From contig CM055067.1 in NCBI GenBank assembly GCA_029204045.2, positions 26,734,838-26,798,837 on the forward strand: DNA of 64,000 nucleotides, read 5' to 3'. The notes under the pieces were generated by a model. That model saw only the letters and a program-made list of their open reading frames with translations. It made no database searches and was not told the origin of the DNA. Origin of the DNA: Tillandsia leiboldiana (Eukaryota; Streptophyta; Magnoliopsida; Poales; Bromeliaceae). Position numbers and translations under genes: made by a program. How positions within the stretch are numbered: the stretch's first letter is position 1; each line of letters begins with the position of its first letter. Below, piece by piece: positions 1 to 9,307 of this stretch.

Positions 1-1745
1 CATATCATTGTGGGAATATTGTAGTATGCTTTGCTACCATATGTTTTACTCTCTTTTATTGTTTCCAAGGACAAAAGCATGCTTGAATGGACTTGTAGTT
101 AGGCCATCTTTTACTGCTGCACTACTTTTTGGAACTTGACTTAGGAGAAACCATGCTTTTTCTTTCTCCTTCTTTGTTAGGCAGGTGGTCTGTATTGCTC
201 GGGTGCGAGCAGGGGTCTGGGGTAGTGTAGCGGGGACATTGGTGTCAGGGATGGGTTGTGCTGGATTGCGGTTGGCAGGGTTTTGCGGTGACCGCGGACT
301 TGGGCGGTTGACCGGATATTTATTATGCATCAGATTGGGTATCAGATTTCTCTAGTGGACGGGGTTTCCCACTATTTGTGTATTTTTGCATCTGATTGAG
401 GACGAGGGTCTTCTTTAGTGGTTGGGCTTTCCCACTTTGATCATAGTCATGATCTAGTCCTGCTATATAGAGATACTTGTGATATTGATGACAGAGATAC
501 TTTACTCGTGTGGGTCGCTCCCCTCGAGTGCCGCTCCGGAGTAGGCTTTAGACCGTGTTGGGTTCCGGTCAGACCGTGTTGGGTTCCGGTCATTTGGACA
601 GTGGAGATACTGAGTTCGGGAGATTGGTGACAGAGCAGGCAGTACCGGGTTTTATACCGGTTCATTCGATTGGGTTTATTTCGGTCAAATACTTTTATTG
701 TTACACTCGTGCCTGGGGGCCGAGTGCAGACTGGTAGTTGAGTTTAGATCAGTGCTAGCATTATTGAGAGCCGTTTGGTTGACGGTGGTCCCGTGTCGTT
801 GAGAGTACTTTGACCGCTGTGTGAGAGGTTGAGCATCATGATTCTATCCGTTCTGAGAGAGAGAGCGTGGATTTTGACCATAGCCTGCATGAGCCACTAC
901 TCGATAGCGAGTTAGTCCGTTTGGATGCCCTACGTAATTCCTGCCCGTCAGCGGGAGGTGGTTGTAGGTGGGCGCAGGTTTGACTGGACCAGATGTGGCA
1001 GTCAGCTCGATTGGGTCGATTGTGCACTTCATGTGCTAGTGGTTGCATACCACTGTTTGGTTCTCCCCTTTTAGCCTTTAGATAGGGGCATGGTAGCTGT
1101 TGAGAGTCTCCAGCTTACTCAATTCAGTCTTATGACTTGGGTTAGTTTATGTCTCTTGAGGACTTAGTGGGCAGACCGTCAGGTCTGGCGGTGGTACCCA
1201 CTGAGAACTCCCTTTTTGGTGTAGTTCTCACACCCTTTGGGGGTCCTTCCCCCCTTTTTCCTTCCTCTCCTTTTTTTTGCAGAGTCTTAGCGGGTGATGC
1301 TGATTCTGCGGTTGTTGATCGAGGCGAGGGAGTCGCGAGCTAGATCCCTATCCGTCGTTGGAGAGTAGCGGTATCCCCTACAGAGGAGATCTTCAGTAGT
1401 TTAGTTGTTTTGTTTCCCTCTTTTGAGAGACTGTTGTAGTGAGGATATTTTATGTATTGAGAGACTGTACACTGTTGTATTTATTGGAGTTACCTCCCGG
1501 TTGGGTTCAGAACTTGTATTTGAGGATATTGTTTTATTATTATTTTGGGAGGCGGACAGTGTTGTTTTATTTCCAGTTGTACAGTGATTGATTTTGGTTA
1601 TACAGCAGATTTTTATTTATAGCTCTGATATCTGTTTAGCTATAGTACTTTTCTTGCAGGTTGGACGCTTCGCCTATGCGGATTTGGCATAGGTGGCGGA
1701 TCTGTTGGCGGGCTCGGGTCGCAGTTTCGACCCCGGGGCGTGACA
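1..1745 (+). mobile_element. 3' part of a Ty3/gypsy LTR (LTR-A type), cut by window start
   Basis: The segment ends in GGGGCGTGACA and matches the 3' halves of the LTRs ending at 34939 and 56528 and, inverted, those starting at 21845 and 62056. A hairpin with arms TGAGAACT and AGTTCTCA lies at 1202-1230. A splice-acceptor-like TTCTTGCAGG is at 1651-1660, and a second hairpin sits at about 1672-1693. The LTR start is outside the window. No credible coding sequence is present; short open frames here are low-complexity or antisense shadows. What follows is not this element's own interior but a Cassandra interior. Confidence 0.85.
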
Positions 1746-1753
1746 GATTAGAG

Positions 1754-1767
1754 TGGTATCAGAGCCA
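1754..1767 (+). other. Primer binding site (initiator tRNA-Met) at a Ty3/Cassandra junction
   Basis: TGGTATCAGAGCCA matches the complement of the 3' end of plant initiator tRNA-Met. It lies eight bases after the Ty3 LTR end, as expected for that element, but the sequence after it is Cassandra interior. The priming site is therefore the switch point between the two families. Confidence 0.8.
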
Positions 1768-2150
1768 TTCACCAGCCGAAAATGTGAGATGAGTCTCGGC
1801 TGAGCTAGGGTTATATAGCGGGTAGAGCGAGGCTCCCCGGCTAATGACCGTTGTGGGTGGAGTGCAGCTCCCCACAAGGTCGGCTAAGGCTAGCGAGACG
1901 AGTCTCACATCGCCTGGTGCTTGTGAGTGTGCTTGAGCCTGACGTGGACGTCAGGGCTTAAATGGGGGAAGAATGTGACACCCTCGGAATTTGGATTAGT
2001 CCTATATATAAATGATATAATAGGACTAAATCTCTAATCCGGCTATAGCATTTTGGATGGTAGCAAAATCCAAGAGGAACATGAGAGTTAAGCGTGCTAG
2101 AGCTAGAGTAGTTCTAGGATGGGTGACCCCCTGGGAAGTGGGGCGTCACA
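1754..2150 (+). mobile_element. Partial Cassandra TRIM: PBS, interior and 3' LTR
   Basis: The interior (1754-1973) ends in a purine tract followed by an LTR at 1974-2150 (TGTGACA to GCGTCACA). It matches the complete copies at 37781-38558 and 44282-44855. The LTR holds a 5S-rRNA-like segment, with AGTTAAGCGTGCT and GGATGGGTGACCCCCTGGGA recognisable. This is the diagnostic feature of Cassandra, a non-coding terminal-repeat retrotransposon in miniature. The 5' LTR is absent; a Ty3 LTR stands in its place. The right edge abuts a truncated SIRE LTR. Confidence 0.9.
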
Positions 2151-2568
2151 GAGGTACGTTCGTGGATTCGAAGCGTGCTACTGGGTGAAGACCGTGGATT
2201 CGGTCGGACGTCGTGGACTCGACGTTGGACGCCGTGGATTCGGCGTTGGACGCAGATCGTGGATTCGAGAAGCGTCGTGGAGCAAGCGGAGAAGATCAAC
2301 TAGGAGCGTATGGAAAAGGTTGAGTCGTCTGTGAGTACGGTATATCACCTTGTACATGTTTAATTCTAGTGGATTTCACCGTGTTATCGGTCCTGTGGTT
2401 TTTTACTCCGGTTTGGAGTTTTCCACGTAAAAATCTCTGCGTGTTATTTATTTTTCCGCATTGGGTTTTATATCGCAAAGATTTTTGAGTGTTTATTGTT
2501 TACACCTATTCACCCCCCTCTAGGTGTTTTTTCTCCTATTTAGATCCCATTTTACATATAACCCAACA
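2151..2568 (+). mobile_element. Truncated 5' LTR of SIRE-1
   Basis: This matches the last 418 bases of the 3' LTR at 27049-28403 and ends in CCCAACA. It includes the stretch of repeated CGTGGATTCG-like units. The first roughly 940 bases of the LTR, including the TATA box and the palindrome array, are missing, so this copy has no promoter. Confidence 0.9.
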
Positions 2569-2570
2569 AA

Positions 2571-2584
2571 TGGTATCGGAGCGG
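2571..2584 (+). other. Primer binding site of SIRE-1
   Basis: TGGTATCGGAGCGG starts two bases after the LTR end. It is close to the initiator tRNA-Met complement, with mismatches. The same site, in reverse, lies beside the 5' LTR of SIRE-2 at about 13871-13885. Confidence 0.75.
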
Positions 2585-2601
2585 GAATAGGGTTGTAAAC
2601 A

Positions 2602-3063
2602 ATGGTTGAAGGTGGAAACATCAACAGACCTCCGTTCTTCGATGGAACAAATTATGCGTACTGGAAAGTACGGATGAAAGCCTTTTTAATTTCCATCGAC
2701 GAACGGGTGTGGCAATCAATTGAATTAGGATGGACTAATCCAACTGAAATTATTGGTGATGTTCGCACCATCAAACCTAGGTCGAAATGGACCAAGGAAG
2801 AGATTGATATATCTTCTTACAATGGCAAGGGAATTAATGCTTTATTTAATGCCTTATCACAAACAGAGTTCTCTCGCGTCTCGGCATATGAGACTGCGAA
2901 AGAAATCTGGGATGTTCTTCAAGTTACGCATGAGGGAACTAATCTTGTGAAGATTCAAAAACTGCAAATGCTTACGAGCAAGTTTGACTCTATTTTCATG
3001 GCAGAAAATGAATCGTTCACAGACTATTACATACGATTGCAAGACATCGTAAACTCATGTGCT
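2602..3063 (+). pseudogene. gag: SIRE-1 gag, N-terminal part, interrupted by SIRE-2
   Basis: The protein begins MVEGGNINRPPFFDGTNYAY, the usual start of the copia-type Gag of this family, and shows the UBN2-like capsid region with the tryptophans typical of plant copia Gag. The ATG lies 18 bases after the PBS and is shared with SIRE-2 gag. The frame is open until position 3063, where the minus-strand SIRE-2 enters after NSC. The remainder of the same gag resumes at 15174 after the duplicated target GTGCT. Gag would form the virus-like particle. Here it cannot be made full length. Confidence 0.92.
3059..3063. repeat. Target-site duplication GTGCT, left copy (SIRE-2)
   Basis: GTGCT precedes the SIRE-2 LTR end TGTTGGG and recurs at 15174-15178. 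Removing SIRE-2 and one copy restores continuous gag reading across the site. Confidence 0.95.
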
Positions 3064-4351
3064 TGTTGGGTTATATGTAATAATGGATCTAAATAGGGGA
3101 AAAAACACCTAGAGGGGGGTGAATAGGTGTAAACAATAAACACTCAAAAAATCATTGCGCAATAAAAACCCAATGCGGAAATATAAATGAACACGCAAGA
3201 TTTTTACGTGGAAAACTCCAAACCGGAGTAAAAAACCACGGGACCGATAACACGGTGAAATCCACTAGAATTAAACACGTACAAGGTGATATACCGTACT
3301 CACAGACGACTCAACCTTTTCCATACGCTCCTAGTTGATCTTCTCCGCTCGCTCCGCAACGCGTCTCTAATCCACGATCTGCGTCCAACGCCGAATCCAC
3401 GGCGTCCAACGTCGAGTCCACGACGTCTGACCGAATCCACGGTCTTCACCCAGTAGCACGCTTCGAATCCACGAACGTACCTCGCTCCGAATCCACGAGA
3501 GCGGTTGCACCTTGAATCCACAAGGCCACGCGAGTCCACGCGCCGATTTTGGGGTAAATCGTTGTTTTTGGGTGGTGATGATCCGCCGAATACTTAGATC
3601 AAAGATAGATAGGAAGTACCATCTAAGTATTCATTAGTTTGATTCAACTCAAGATGTGAGTATGAAAACCTAGAATCAAACTAATCAATATAGATGAAGA
3701 AACATAGAGTAATATCTAATGATTTCCTTTCTTCTCTATATGTGGATCTTAGGCCGTATAAAAGATGACGGCTTGTATGTGGATTTACGGCTTCTGTGGA
3801 TTACCCCTAGAAAAAGAATCATAGGGTCTATTTATAGGTTAGAAACCCTAGGAAGAAGATAAGGATAAAAAACTGTCCGTTTCTGCAAATTTTTCACGAC
3901 GGCGATCCGGATCGGATTAGCTGTGATCCGGATCGTCGTAACGAGTCAGGCAATTCCAGAGAAACAGGGTTTGGGATCCGGATTGTAATGCACGATCCGG
4001 ATCGTTCATGTATTTCAGCAAATTCCCATGTTTGGGATCCGGATCGAAATGACTATGATCCGGATCGGATTTGCCAATGAACAAGCACCCTTCGGGATCC
4101 GGATTGGACTGTCTTATCCGGATGCTGAACATGTCCCATGTCCAGTTCTTGATTTTTATGCGATAAAAAATTCTTCCAAGTGTTTCTCCACTACAAGAAG
4201 TATTCGGATCACCAAAAATATTTAGTTAAACTTACCTGATCCTTTTGAATTCTTCTTTCTTGAGATTGAGGTATATGATCCAAACTTCATTCATCTTCAA
4301 TCTTCAAGACTTAACACTTTCACGAAATGCGCCAAAACAAAATCCGTAACA
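3064..4351 (-). mobile_element. 3' LTR of SIRE-2
   Basis: The LTR is 1288 bp, with ends TGTTACGG and CCCAACA when read on the minus strand. Eight copies of a GATCCGGATC-like decamer lie at 3904-4125. A TATA box (TATAAATA on the minus strand) is at about 3829-3836, and the CGTGGATTCG-type repeat tract is at about 3340-3540. It pairs with 13888-15173. Confidence 0.95.
3829..4125 (-). promoter_or_regulatory. SIRE-2 LTR promoter: TATA box plus palindromic decamer array
   Basis: On the minus strand, repeated GATCCGGATC sites (a perfect 10-bp palindrome, some degenerate) at 4125-3904 precede TATAAATA at 3836-3829. Transcription would start around 3800 and run leftward. The same layout is in the LTRs at 13888-15173 and 27049-28403. 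Confidence 0.6.
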
Positions 4352-5099
4352 ATCTCCCCCTTTGGCGGTTTCGTGACAAAACACAGATCCACTAAAGAAA
4401 ATTCAAAAAAAGATATTTTTGTTGCTATCACCATACAACAAAAATTTACAATGGTGATCCAATACAAGAGATAAACTCCTAAAATAGACTCTAGACTTAG
4501 ACATCTGTACTCTCTGCAAAAAGAAATCATTCTTGACAAAAAGAGATCGTTAGATACCTCAAGAATATTTAGCATTCAAAACCTAACAGAGATAGAGTTT
4601 ATGCTCACCATGACATTGAGTAATTCAGATATGTAATAAGATCACAATCAAACATTGACATATCTTCTAAGCAATAAGATTCCAAATGTCATAACTTTGC
4701 TTTGTTAGTAATCAAACAACTTGTTAGTAATAATACATGTCCAAATAGTTAGTCGAATAGTTAGTAGGGACATGCAACAAATCACAAGATAAAACCAGAA
4801 GTTGTGATACTTACCTTTCACCAAAGTCAAAGTTTGTAATAAGTTCTCACCAAAAGTTCAAAGTTCTCACAGAGTTCACAGAGTTCACTCTAAACTCTCT
4901 CTCCCCCTTTTTATCACAAACTAAGCCAAAAATTCAAAATTTAAGGAGAGTTAAAAAGTTCAAAATCAAGAAAAACCTGAGAACTAAAACTAAAGCAAAG
5001 TAAAAACAGAACATTAAAACCTAAAAACTGAAATCCTGCACAAAGAAAGAGGTTAAAGAAAATAAAGTTCCTGCACAAGAGAATTAGTAGACAAACGAT
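4352..5099 (-). other. 3' non-coding region of SIRE-2 with two polypurine tracts
   Basis: On the minus strand an AAAGGGGGAGA tract (4353-4363) directly abuts the LTR and is the plus-strand primer. A second tract, AAAAAGGGGGAGAGAGA, lies at about 4896-4912. SIRE-1 has the same pair at 26488-26504 and 27038-27046. No coding sequence is visible between them. Confidence 0.75.
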
Positions 5100-5522
5100 T
5101 CAAACACTTGAATCTGAGTCATCCGAGGCGGTGTATCCCATTTTCGAGAACGTTTTCTGCATTAACTTCTTTATCGACGAGACCGTCTTGGTTAATGTGA
5201 TTTGGGATGCTGTGATTATCTCGAGTTCCTCGGAGATTTGCCTCTGCTCTTTGTTGATCTGCTCTTGTTGAAAAGATAGGCGCTGTTGTTGCTTGAGAAT
5301 CGAAGTTACCGATGCTTGATCATCCGCGCCGGGTGCTTGTTGAGACGGTGAGGCAGAGGTGCCGACACAAGGTTTCTTTCCAGTGGAGGGTGTCGGAGTA
5401 ACATGTGGTAATTTGTGAAGTGACTTCACAATCGTTGACTCATCTATCATCCCCCAACAGTATTGATATGATGTCGAGCTTATATCAATTTCAAACTTTT
5501 GCAAGATCCTCATGATGATTAA
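5100..5522 (-). pseudogene. SIRE-2 third ORF, C-terminal piece
   Basis: The open frame runs leftward from the Cassandra edge and has a Met at 5513. It starts RILQKFEIDIS, has a glutamine-rich coiled-coil-like stretch (LKQQQRLSFQQEQINKEQ), and ends in an acidic tail SDDSDSSV-like motif. The tail and the preceding IKKLMQKTFSKMGY parallel the end of the SIRE-1 third ORF (LKGILKKLGCTSSED), which identifies the piece. Its upstream part has been inverted and now lies at 6097-6877 on the plus strand. The function of the third ORF in SIRE-type elements is not established; it is sometimes called env-like because of its position. Confidence 0.8.
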
Positions 5523-6096
5523 TGTGACGCCCCACTTCCCAGGGGGTCACCCATCCTAGAACTACTCTAGCTCTAGCACGCTTAACTCTCATGTTCCTCT
5601 TGGATCTTGCTACCATCCAAAATGCTATAGCCGGGTTAGAGATTTAGTCCTATTATATCATTTATATAGAGGACTAATCCAAATTCCGGGGTGTCACATT
5701 CTTCCCCCCTTTAAGCCCTGACGTCCACGTCAGGCTCAAGTACACTCACAAGCACCAGGCGATGTGAGACTCGTCTCGCTAGCCTTAGCCGACCTTGTGG
5801 GGAGCTGCACTCCACCCACAACGGTCATTAGCCGGGGAGCCTCGCTCTACCCGCTATATAACCCTGGCTCAGCCGAGACTCATCTCACATTTCCGGCTGG
5901 TGAATGGCTCTGATACCAACTGTGACGCCCCACTTCCCAGGGGGTCACCCATCCTAGAACTACTCTAGCTCTAGCACGCTTAACTCTCATGTTCCTCTTG
6001 GATCTTGCTACCATCCAAAATGCTATAGCCGGGTTAGAGATTTAGTCCTATTATATCATTTATATAGAGGACTAATCCAAATTCCGGGGTGTCACA
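5523..6096 (-). mobile_element. Complete Cassandra TRIM in SIRE-2 third ORF
   Basis: The LTRs are 5523-5698 and 5921-6096 (176 bp each). The 224-bp interior has the PBS TGGTATCAGAG beside the right LTR and a purine tract beside the left. The 5S-like segment is present in both LTRs. The flanking pentamers do not match each other (ATTAA left, CCTAT right). Each matches a flank elsewhere in the rearranged third ORF, as expected if recombination between two Cassandra insertions inverted the DNA between them. Confidence 0.93.
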
Positions 6097-6877
6097 CCTA
6101 TGACGTCACCGACCGTCTCGGTAAAAAGGAAACGACTTGCTCGACGCTTTGGACAAGCACGAGAGGCTAATGCTAGCAAGCCAATGGTTCCTGACTCCCC
6201 GCCTCGGGTGGAAGGAGTGTTCGTCGGCATTGATCGCCTTCGAGCTTTTGAACATCGTGAATGTATCGGTGAACGACATGTCAACATTGAAGCTCTCCGA
6301 AATCACTCACCAGAGTTTGGAACTTTAATTGAGCAAGCAAATCTCATCCAAGTCTGCCGATTCCCCGAATTACTTGGGTATTGTCTGTATCGTGTAAGAA
6401 CCTTTTACACGAATGCAAGGCATCTTCAAGACGATGAACGTGGCTCAATGCATTTCTATACAAATATCCAAGGGATGAAACTTAAAATCACTCCGGAGTT
6501 AATCGGCGAAGTCCATGGAATGGAATCCAAAACATCAGGGATTAACTATTTGACGGGAAGAAGTTTGACGAATACCTTGTGGCAGACCGTGATAGAAAAA
6601 ATTTGTTTGGAAGGAAGTAAATCAGCTGATGGCAAAAGTGTAAAATCCAAACATCTTCGACTGGAGTACCGATTTCTTAATTTCATCACATGTTACAACA
6701 TTCTTCCTAACATGCAGACCAAGTTAGTGAGATGGGATAGAATGCTGTTCTTATATCTCATAGGTCATCCTTCTGAGGCTGTAGGATTGAACATGAGCAT
6801 CCCCTACATAATTTGGAATAGAATGTCAAGATATGTTGTGCATCCTCATCCTTCTGAGCGACTCCCATTTCCATTAA
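6097..6877 (+). pseudogene. Inverted middle of SIRE-2 third ORF (plant transposon-protein domain)
   Basis: The frame begins MTSPTVSVKRKRLARRFGQA. The basic KRKRLARR run matches KRKRLARWLGRARG of the SIRE-1 third ORF. It continues through VRTFYTNARHLQDD, FYTNIQGMKLKITPELIGEV and FLYLIGHPSE, which resemble the 'putative plant transposon protein' family (I believe Pfam PF20167). The piece is on the opposite strand from the N-terminal (7474-7730) and C-terminal (5100-5522) pieces of the same ORF, and Cassandra sequences lie at both breakpoints. The basic run could act as a nuclear localisation signal. The open frame runs 260 codons before the right breakpoint, which suggests the inversion is not old. 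Confidence 0.78.
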
Positions 6878-6878
6878 T

Positions 6879-6907
6879 GGTGACCCCCTGGGAAGTGGGG
6901 CGTCACA
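6879..6907 (+). mobile_element. Cassandra LTR 3' end fragment
   Basis: Only the last 29 bases of a Cassandra LTR remain, including GTGACCCCCTGGGAAGTGGG and the terminal GCGTCACA. The fragment follows TTAAT, the sense-strand complement of the ATTAA flanking the Cassandra at 5523. It marks the right breakpoint of the inverted segment. Confidence 0.85.
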
Positions 6908-7173
6908 GTTTTTGCAAGTTCAGAAATGTAAAGTGTAATAAATTTAAGTTATGGTTCACTCTGGTATGCTTTCATTTCCGCATTAACTAATTGTTGTTGA
7001 ATGAAAGTTTTAAATTTGTAGTGATTTTAGTACTCTGATATTGAGCTTCCGCATACACTTGTTGTGTTATTATGGATGTTACCGTTCCTTTCGGGTAGGA
7101 AAAGGTCTTACCCGATTGGCGGGTCTGTTGGCGTGCCCGAACCGTACAAATTGGCGGACTCGGGGCGTGACAG
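6908..7173 (+). mobile_element. 3' end fragment of a Ty3/gypsy LTR (LTR-B type)
   Basis: The fragment is closely similar to 33553-33796, the end of the 3.9-kb LTR. It includes the GAGCTTCCGCATACACTTG block and the GGGGCGTGACA terminus. GATTAG then follows before Cassandra interior in reverse. No target duplication is seen, so it probably arrived by recombination or gene conversion rather than insertion. Confidence 0.85.
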
Positions 7174-7473
7174 ATTAGAGCTGCACTCCACTCACAACGG
7201 TCATTAGCCGGGGAGCCTCGCTCTATCCGCTATATAACCCTGGCTCAGCCGAGACTCATCTCACATTTCCGGCTGGTGAATGGCTCTGATACCAACTGTG
7301 ACGCCCCACTTCCCAGGGGGTCACCCATCCTAGAACTACTCTAGCTCTAGCACGCTTAACTCTCATGTTCCTCTTGGATCTAGCTACCATCCAAAATGCT
7401 ATAGCCGGGTTAGAGATTTAGTCCTATTATATCATTTATATAGAGGACTAATCCAAATTCCGGGGGTGTTACA
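7174..7473 (-). mobile_element. Partial Cassandra TRIM: interior part and one LTR
   Basis: Part of the interior (7174-7296) with its PBS and one LTR (7297-7473, terminus TGTAACA instead of TGTGACA on the minus strand) remain. The right flank ATGGG is, read on the minus strand, CCCAT. That is one base different from the CCTAT at 6097-6101, consistent with the two sides of a single old insertion. Confidence 0.88.
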
Positions 7474-7730
7474 ATGGGTGCTTTTCCTATGTCAATGGGT
7501 GCCTTTCCTTTTGATCCACTGGAAGGCTTTTGTTCAGGTTTAACGGGCATTGATTCATCATCATCCCATAACACGTCCCAGTCTACTTCATCATTATTTG
7601 CTTCAGTTTCCGAGTCACTAATCAGATCAAATTCACCTTTTCGTTGAAGTTTCTTGGCTCTTTTCAGTTTATTGGTTGCTCGAGTATGAACCATAGTAGC
7701 CAGAAGAAGAATGATCCAAGTGATCACCAT
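7474..7730 (-). pseudogene. SIRE-2 third ORF, N-terminal piece
   Basis: The frame starts MVITWIILLLATMVHTRATN at 7730, or at the second Met MVHTR (7694). Basic KLKRAKKLQRKG and an acidic, Ser-rich region follow up to KGKAPIDIGKAP, where Cassandra cuts it. SIRE-1 has MVITWIIFLLAAMVHTRDT in the same place. A hydrophobic run of about 12 residues precedes MVHTR in both, so the longer start may make a short membrane-active N-terminus. Alternatively translation starts at MVHTR, as is common in related plant transposon proteins. It lies just downstream of a predicted leader intron. Confidence 0.75.
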
Positions 7731-7758
7731 TGCTATTGGTTTCTTGAGAAAAGAAATC

Positions 7759-8141
7759 CTGTGAGCAACAACTCAAGAACACGAAAAAATTGTTAATTTT
7801 CAAAGATTAGAAAAATTGTACCCAAACAATCATTATCGTGTAGAGAGACTAGGAATCAAATTAGTTTTGCAAAAGGAAATTTAAAAATAGATCAATTGCG
7901 TGATTTTGGAAAATTCCCATTATATGCCCTAAAACCGAATTTTCAGAAATCGAAGCCCAAAAATTCGTTAATCAAGAGAATACCTAGCATATAATCAAAA
8001 CTAATCTACCCAGAGTTCTTATTTCAAAAGAGATTTGACCAAAAACCATTCACAAATGAAAAAGTTCCATGATTTCTACTCACGTTTTGAGTAAACAAGG
8101 AAAAACAGTGAAAAACCGAGATTTTGATCAATAAAACTTAC
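7759..8141 (-). other. Predicted 383-nt leader intron of SIRE-2 third ORF
   Basis: On the minus strand a donor AA/GTAAGTTTT at 8141 and an acceptor CTCACAG/GATTTC at 7759 bracket a 383-nt AT-rich stretch. SIRE-1 has the same donor, acceptor and exact length (20490-20872). Splicing is inferred, not observed. Confidence 0.55.
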
Positions 8142-8257
8142 TTGGAATCGAAGAACTCGAGTTTGAATGGCTCCAAGAAGGATGAATTCTAGAGAGAGAA
8201 ACTCTGGAGTCTTAAGAACAAAAGATTGGAATAAAAGAAATCAAAATCCCTCTTGTT

Positions 8258-8370
8258 CTAATAAAACCCTAGCCGTGATCCGGATCGGATCGAGATTTCG
8301 ATCCGGATCGGCTACCCGCAGGAAACACCTGCGTTCGGGATCTGGATCATTCATGTCCGATTCGGATCGG
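8258..8370 (-). promoter_or_regulatory. Putative internal promoter of SIRE-2 third ORF
   Basis: Four GATCCGGATC-like sites (two degenerate) at 8276-8370 precede CTAGGGTTTTATTAGAAC on the minus strand. The SIRE-1 counterpart has six sites and a better TATA-like TTTTATATAG. The same decamers sit upstream of the TATA box in the LTR. Confidence 0.5.
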
Positions 8371-8818
8371 CTCCAACTTTTTCTTCAGAATAATTTAGAA
8401 AAATTCAATAAAATCCGGAAAAAGTATGTAAGCATTTTAGCACATCAACTTTAAACAAAAATCATCGTTTCATGTCAAGAGAAATAAATTATGTTAAATC
8501 TATCAATAACATTCAAATAATGACATGAAAATTTACAGAAATTAAAACCTTTAAAATTGATCAAGTTCAAACACATCCATCATGATCTTATGAGTACGGC
8601 GTTTATCAAATCATTAAAATGATAAAGAAAATGAATTACCAAGATCAATAGATGTTTGAAATCCCAAATAAATTATATAATGTATCTAGTCAATCTGTTG
8701 AAGAGAGTGGCTCTTTGAGCATCTTTCATTTAAAAATCCCACCTTATACCAACCTTGAAATTTGACGGAGTCAAGTATTTCAATCATGCATTTTATTTAA
8801 TCAAAAATTACAAACCCA

Positions 8819-8943
8819 TGCTTGGTATACATGTGGTAGCTGCACACAGTACTCGGACGACCGAGGTGGTAGCTCTTTCCTCCATGTGGTGGTAGTTTTC
8901 ACACTCCTCATTGGGATGTAACTCTTTCCACATCTTTTGAGCA
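8819..8943 (-). other. 125-nt conserved non-coding block (SIRE-2 copy)
   Basis: The block is identical, reversed, to 19631-19755 in SIRE-1, while sequence on both sides differs noticeably. It contains repeated CTACCAC words and a small hairpin, CTCGG-tcgt-CCGAG. It lies between pol and the third ORF. Confidence 0.7.
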
Positions 8944-9307
8944 TTTTACATTTCTTTGACTCCCCCTCAATTGGCTATCAATTAATTTAAGATATAAAGT
9001 ATTCAACCAAGGATTGATCTCGAATTCATACTCAACCAAATAGTCAAATAAGATAAAAACAATACCAAGAGATCATTGAGAGAGAAATTGACTTTGATCA
9101 ATTAAAAAATGATTTAATTTAAATAAATGATCAATGCATCAACTGAATTATTATGATATCCAAACCATAATAAATTTCTAATTATATGAAAGGATGCAAG
9201 TAAAGTCAATAATACACATGCTCAATTAATGTACTATGTATAAACATAGATAAAGAACAAAAACACAAAAACAAAACCTAACCTAAGCAAAAGTTTCAAA
9301 AAGAAGT

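Noticed and set aside
1754..1767. tRNA gene at TGGTATCAGAGCC sites
   Set aside because: The sites are short complements of the initiator tRNA 3' end beside LTRs, i.e. primer binding sites; no cloverleaf surrounds them.
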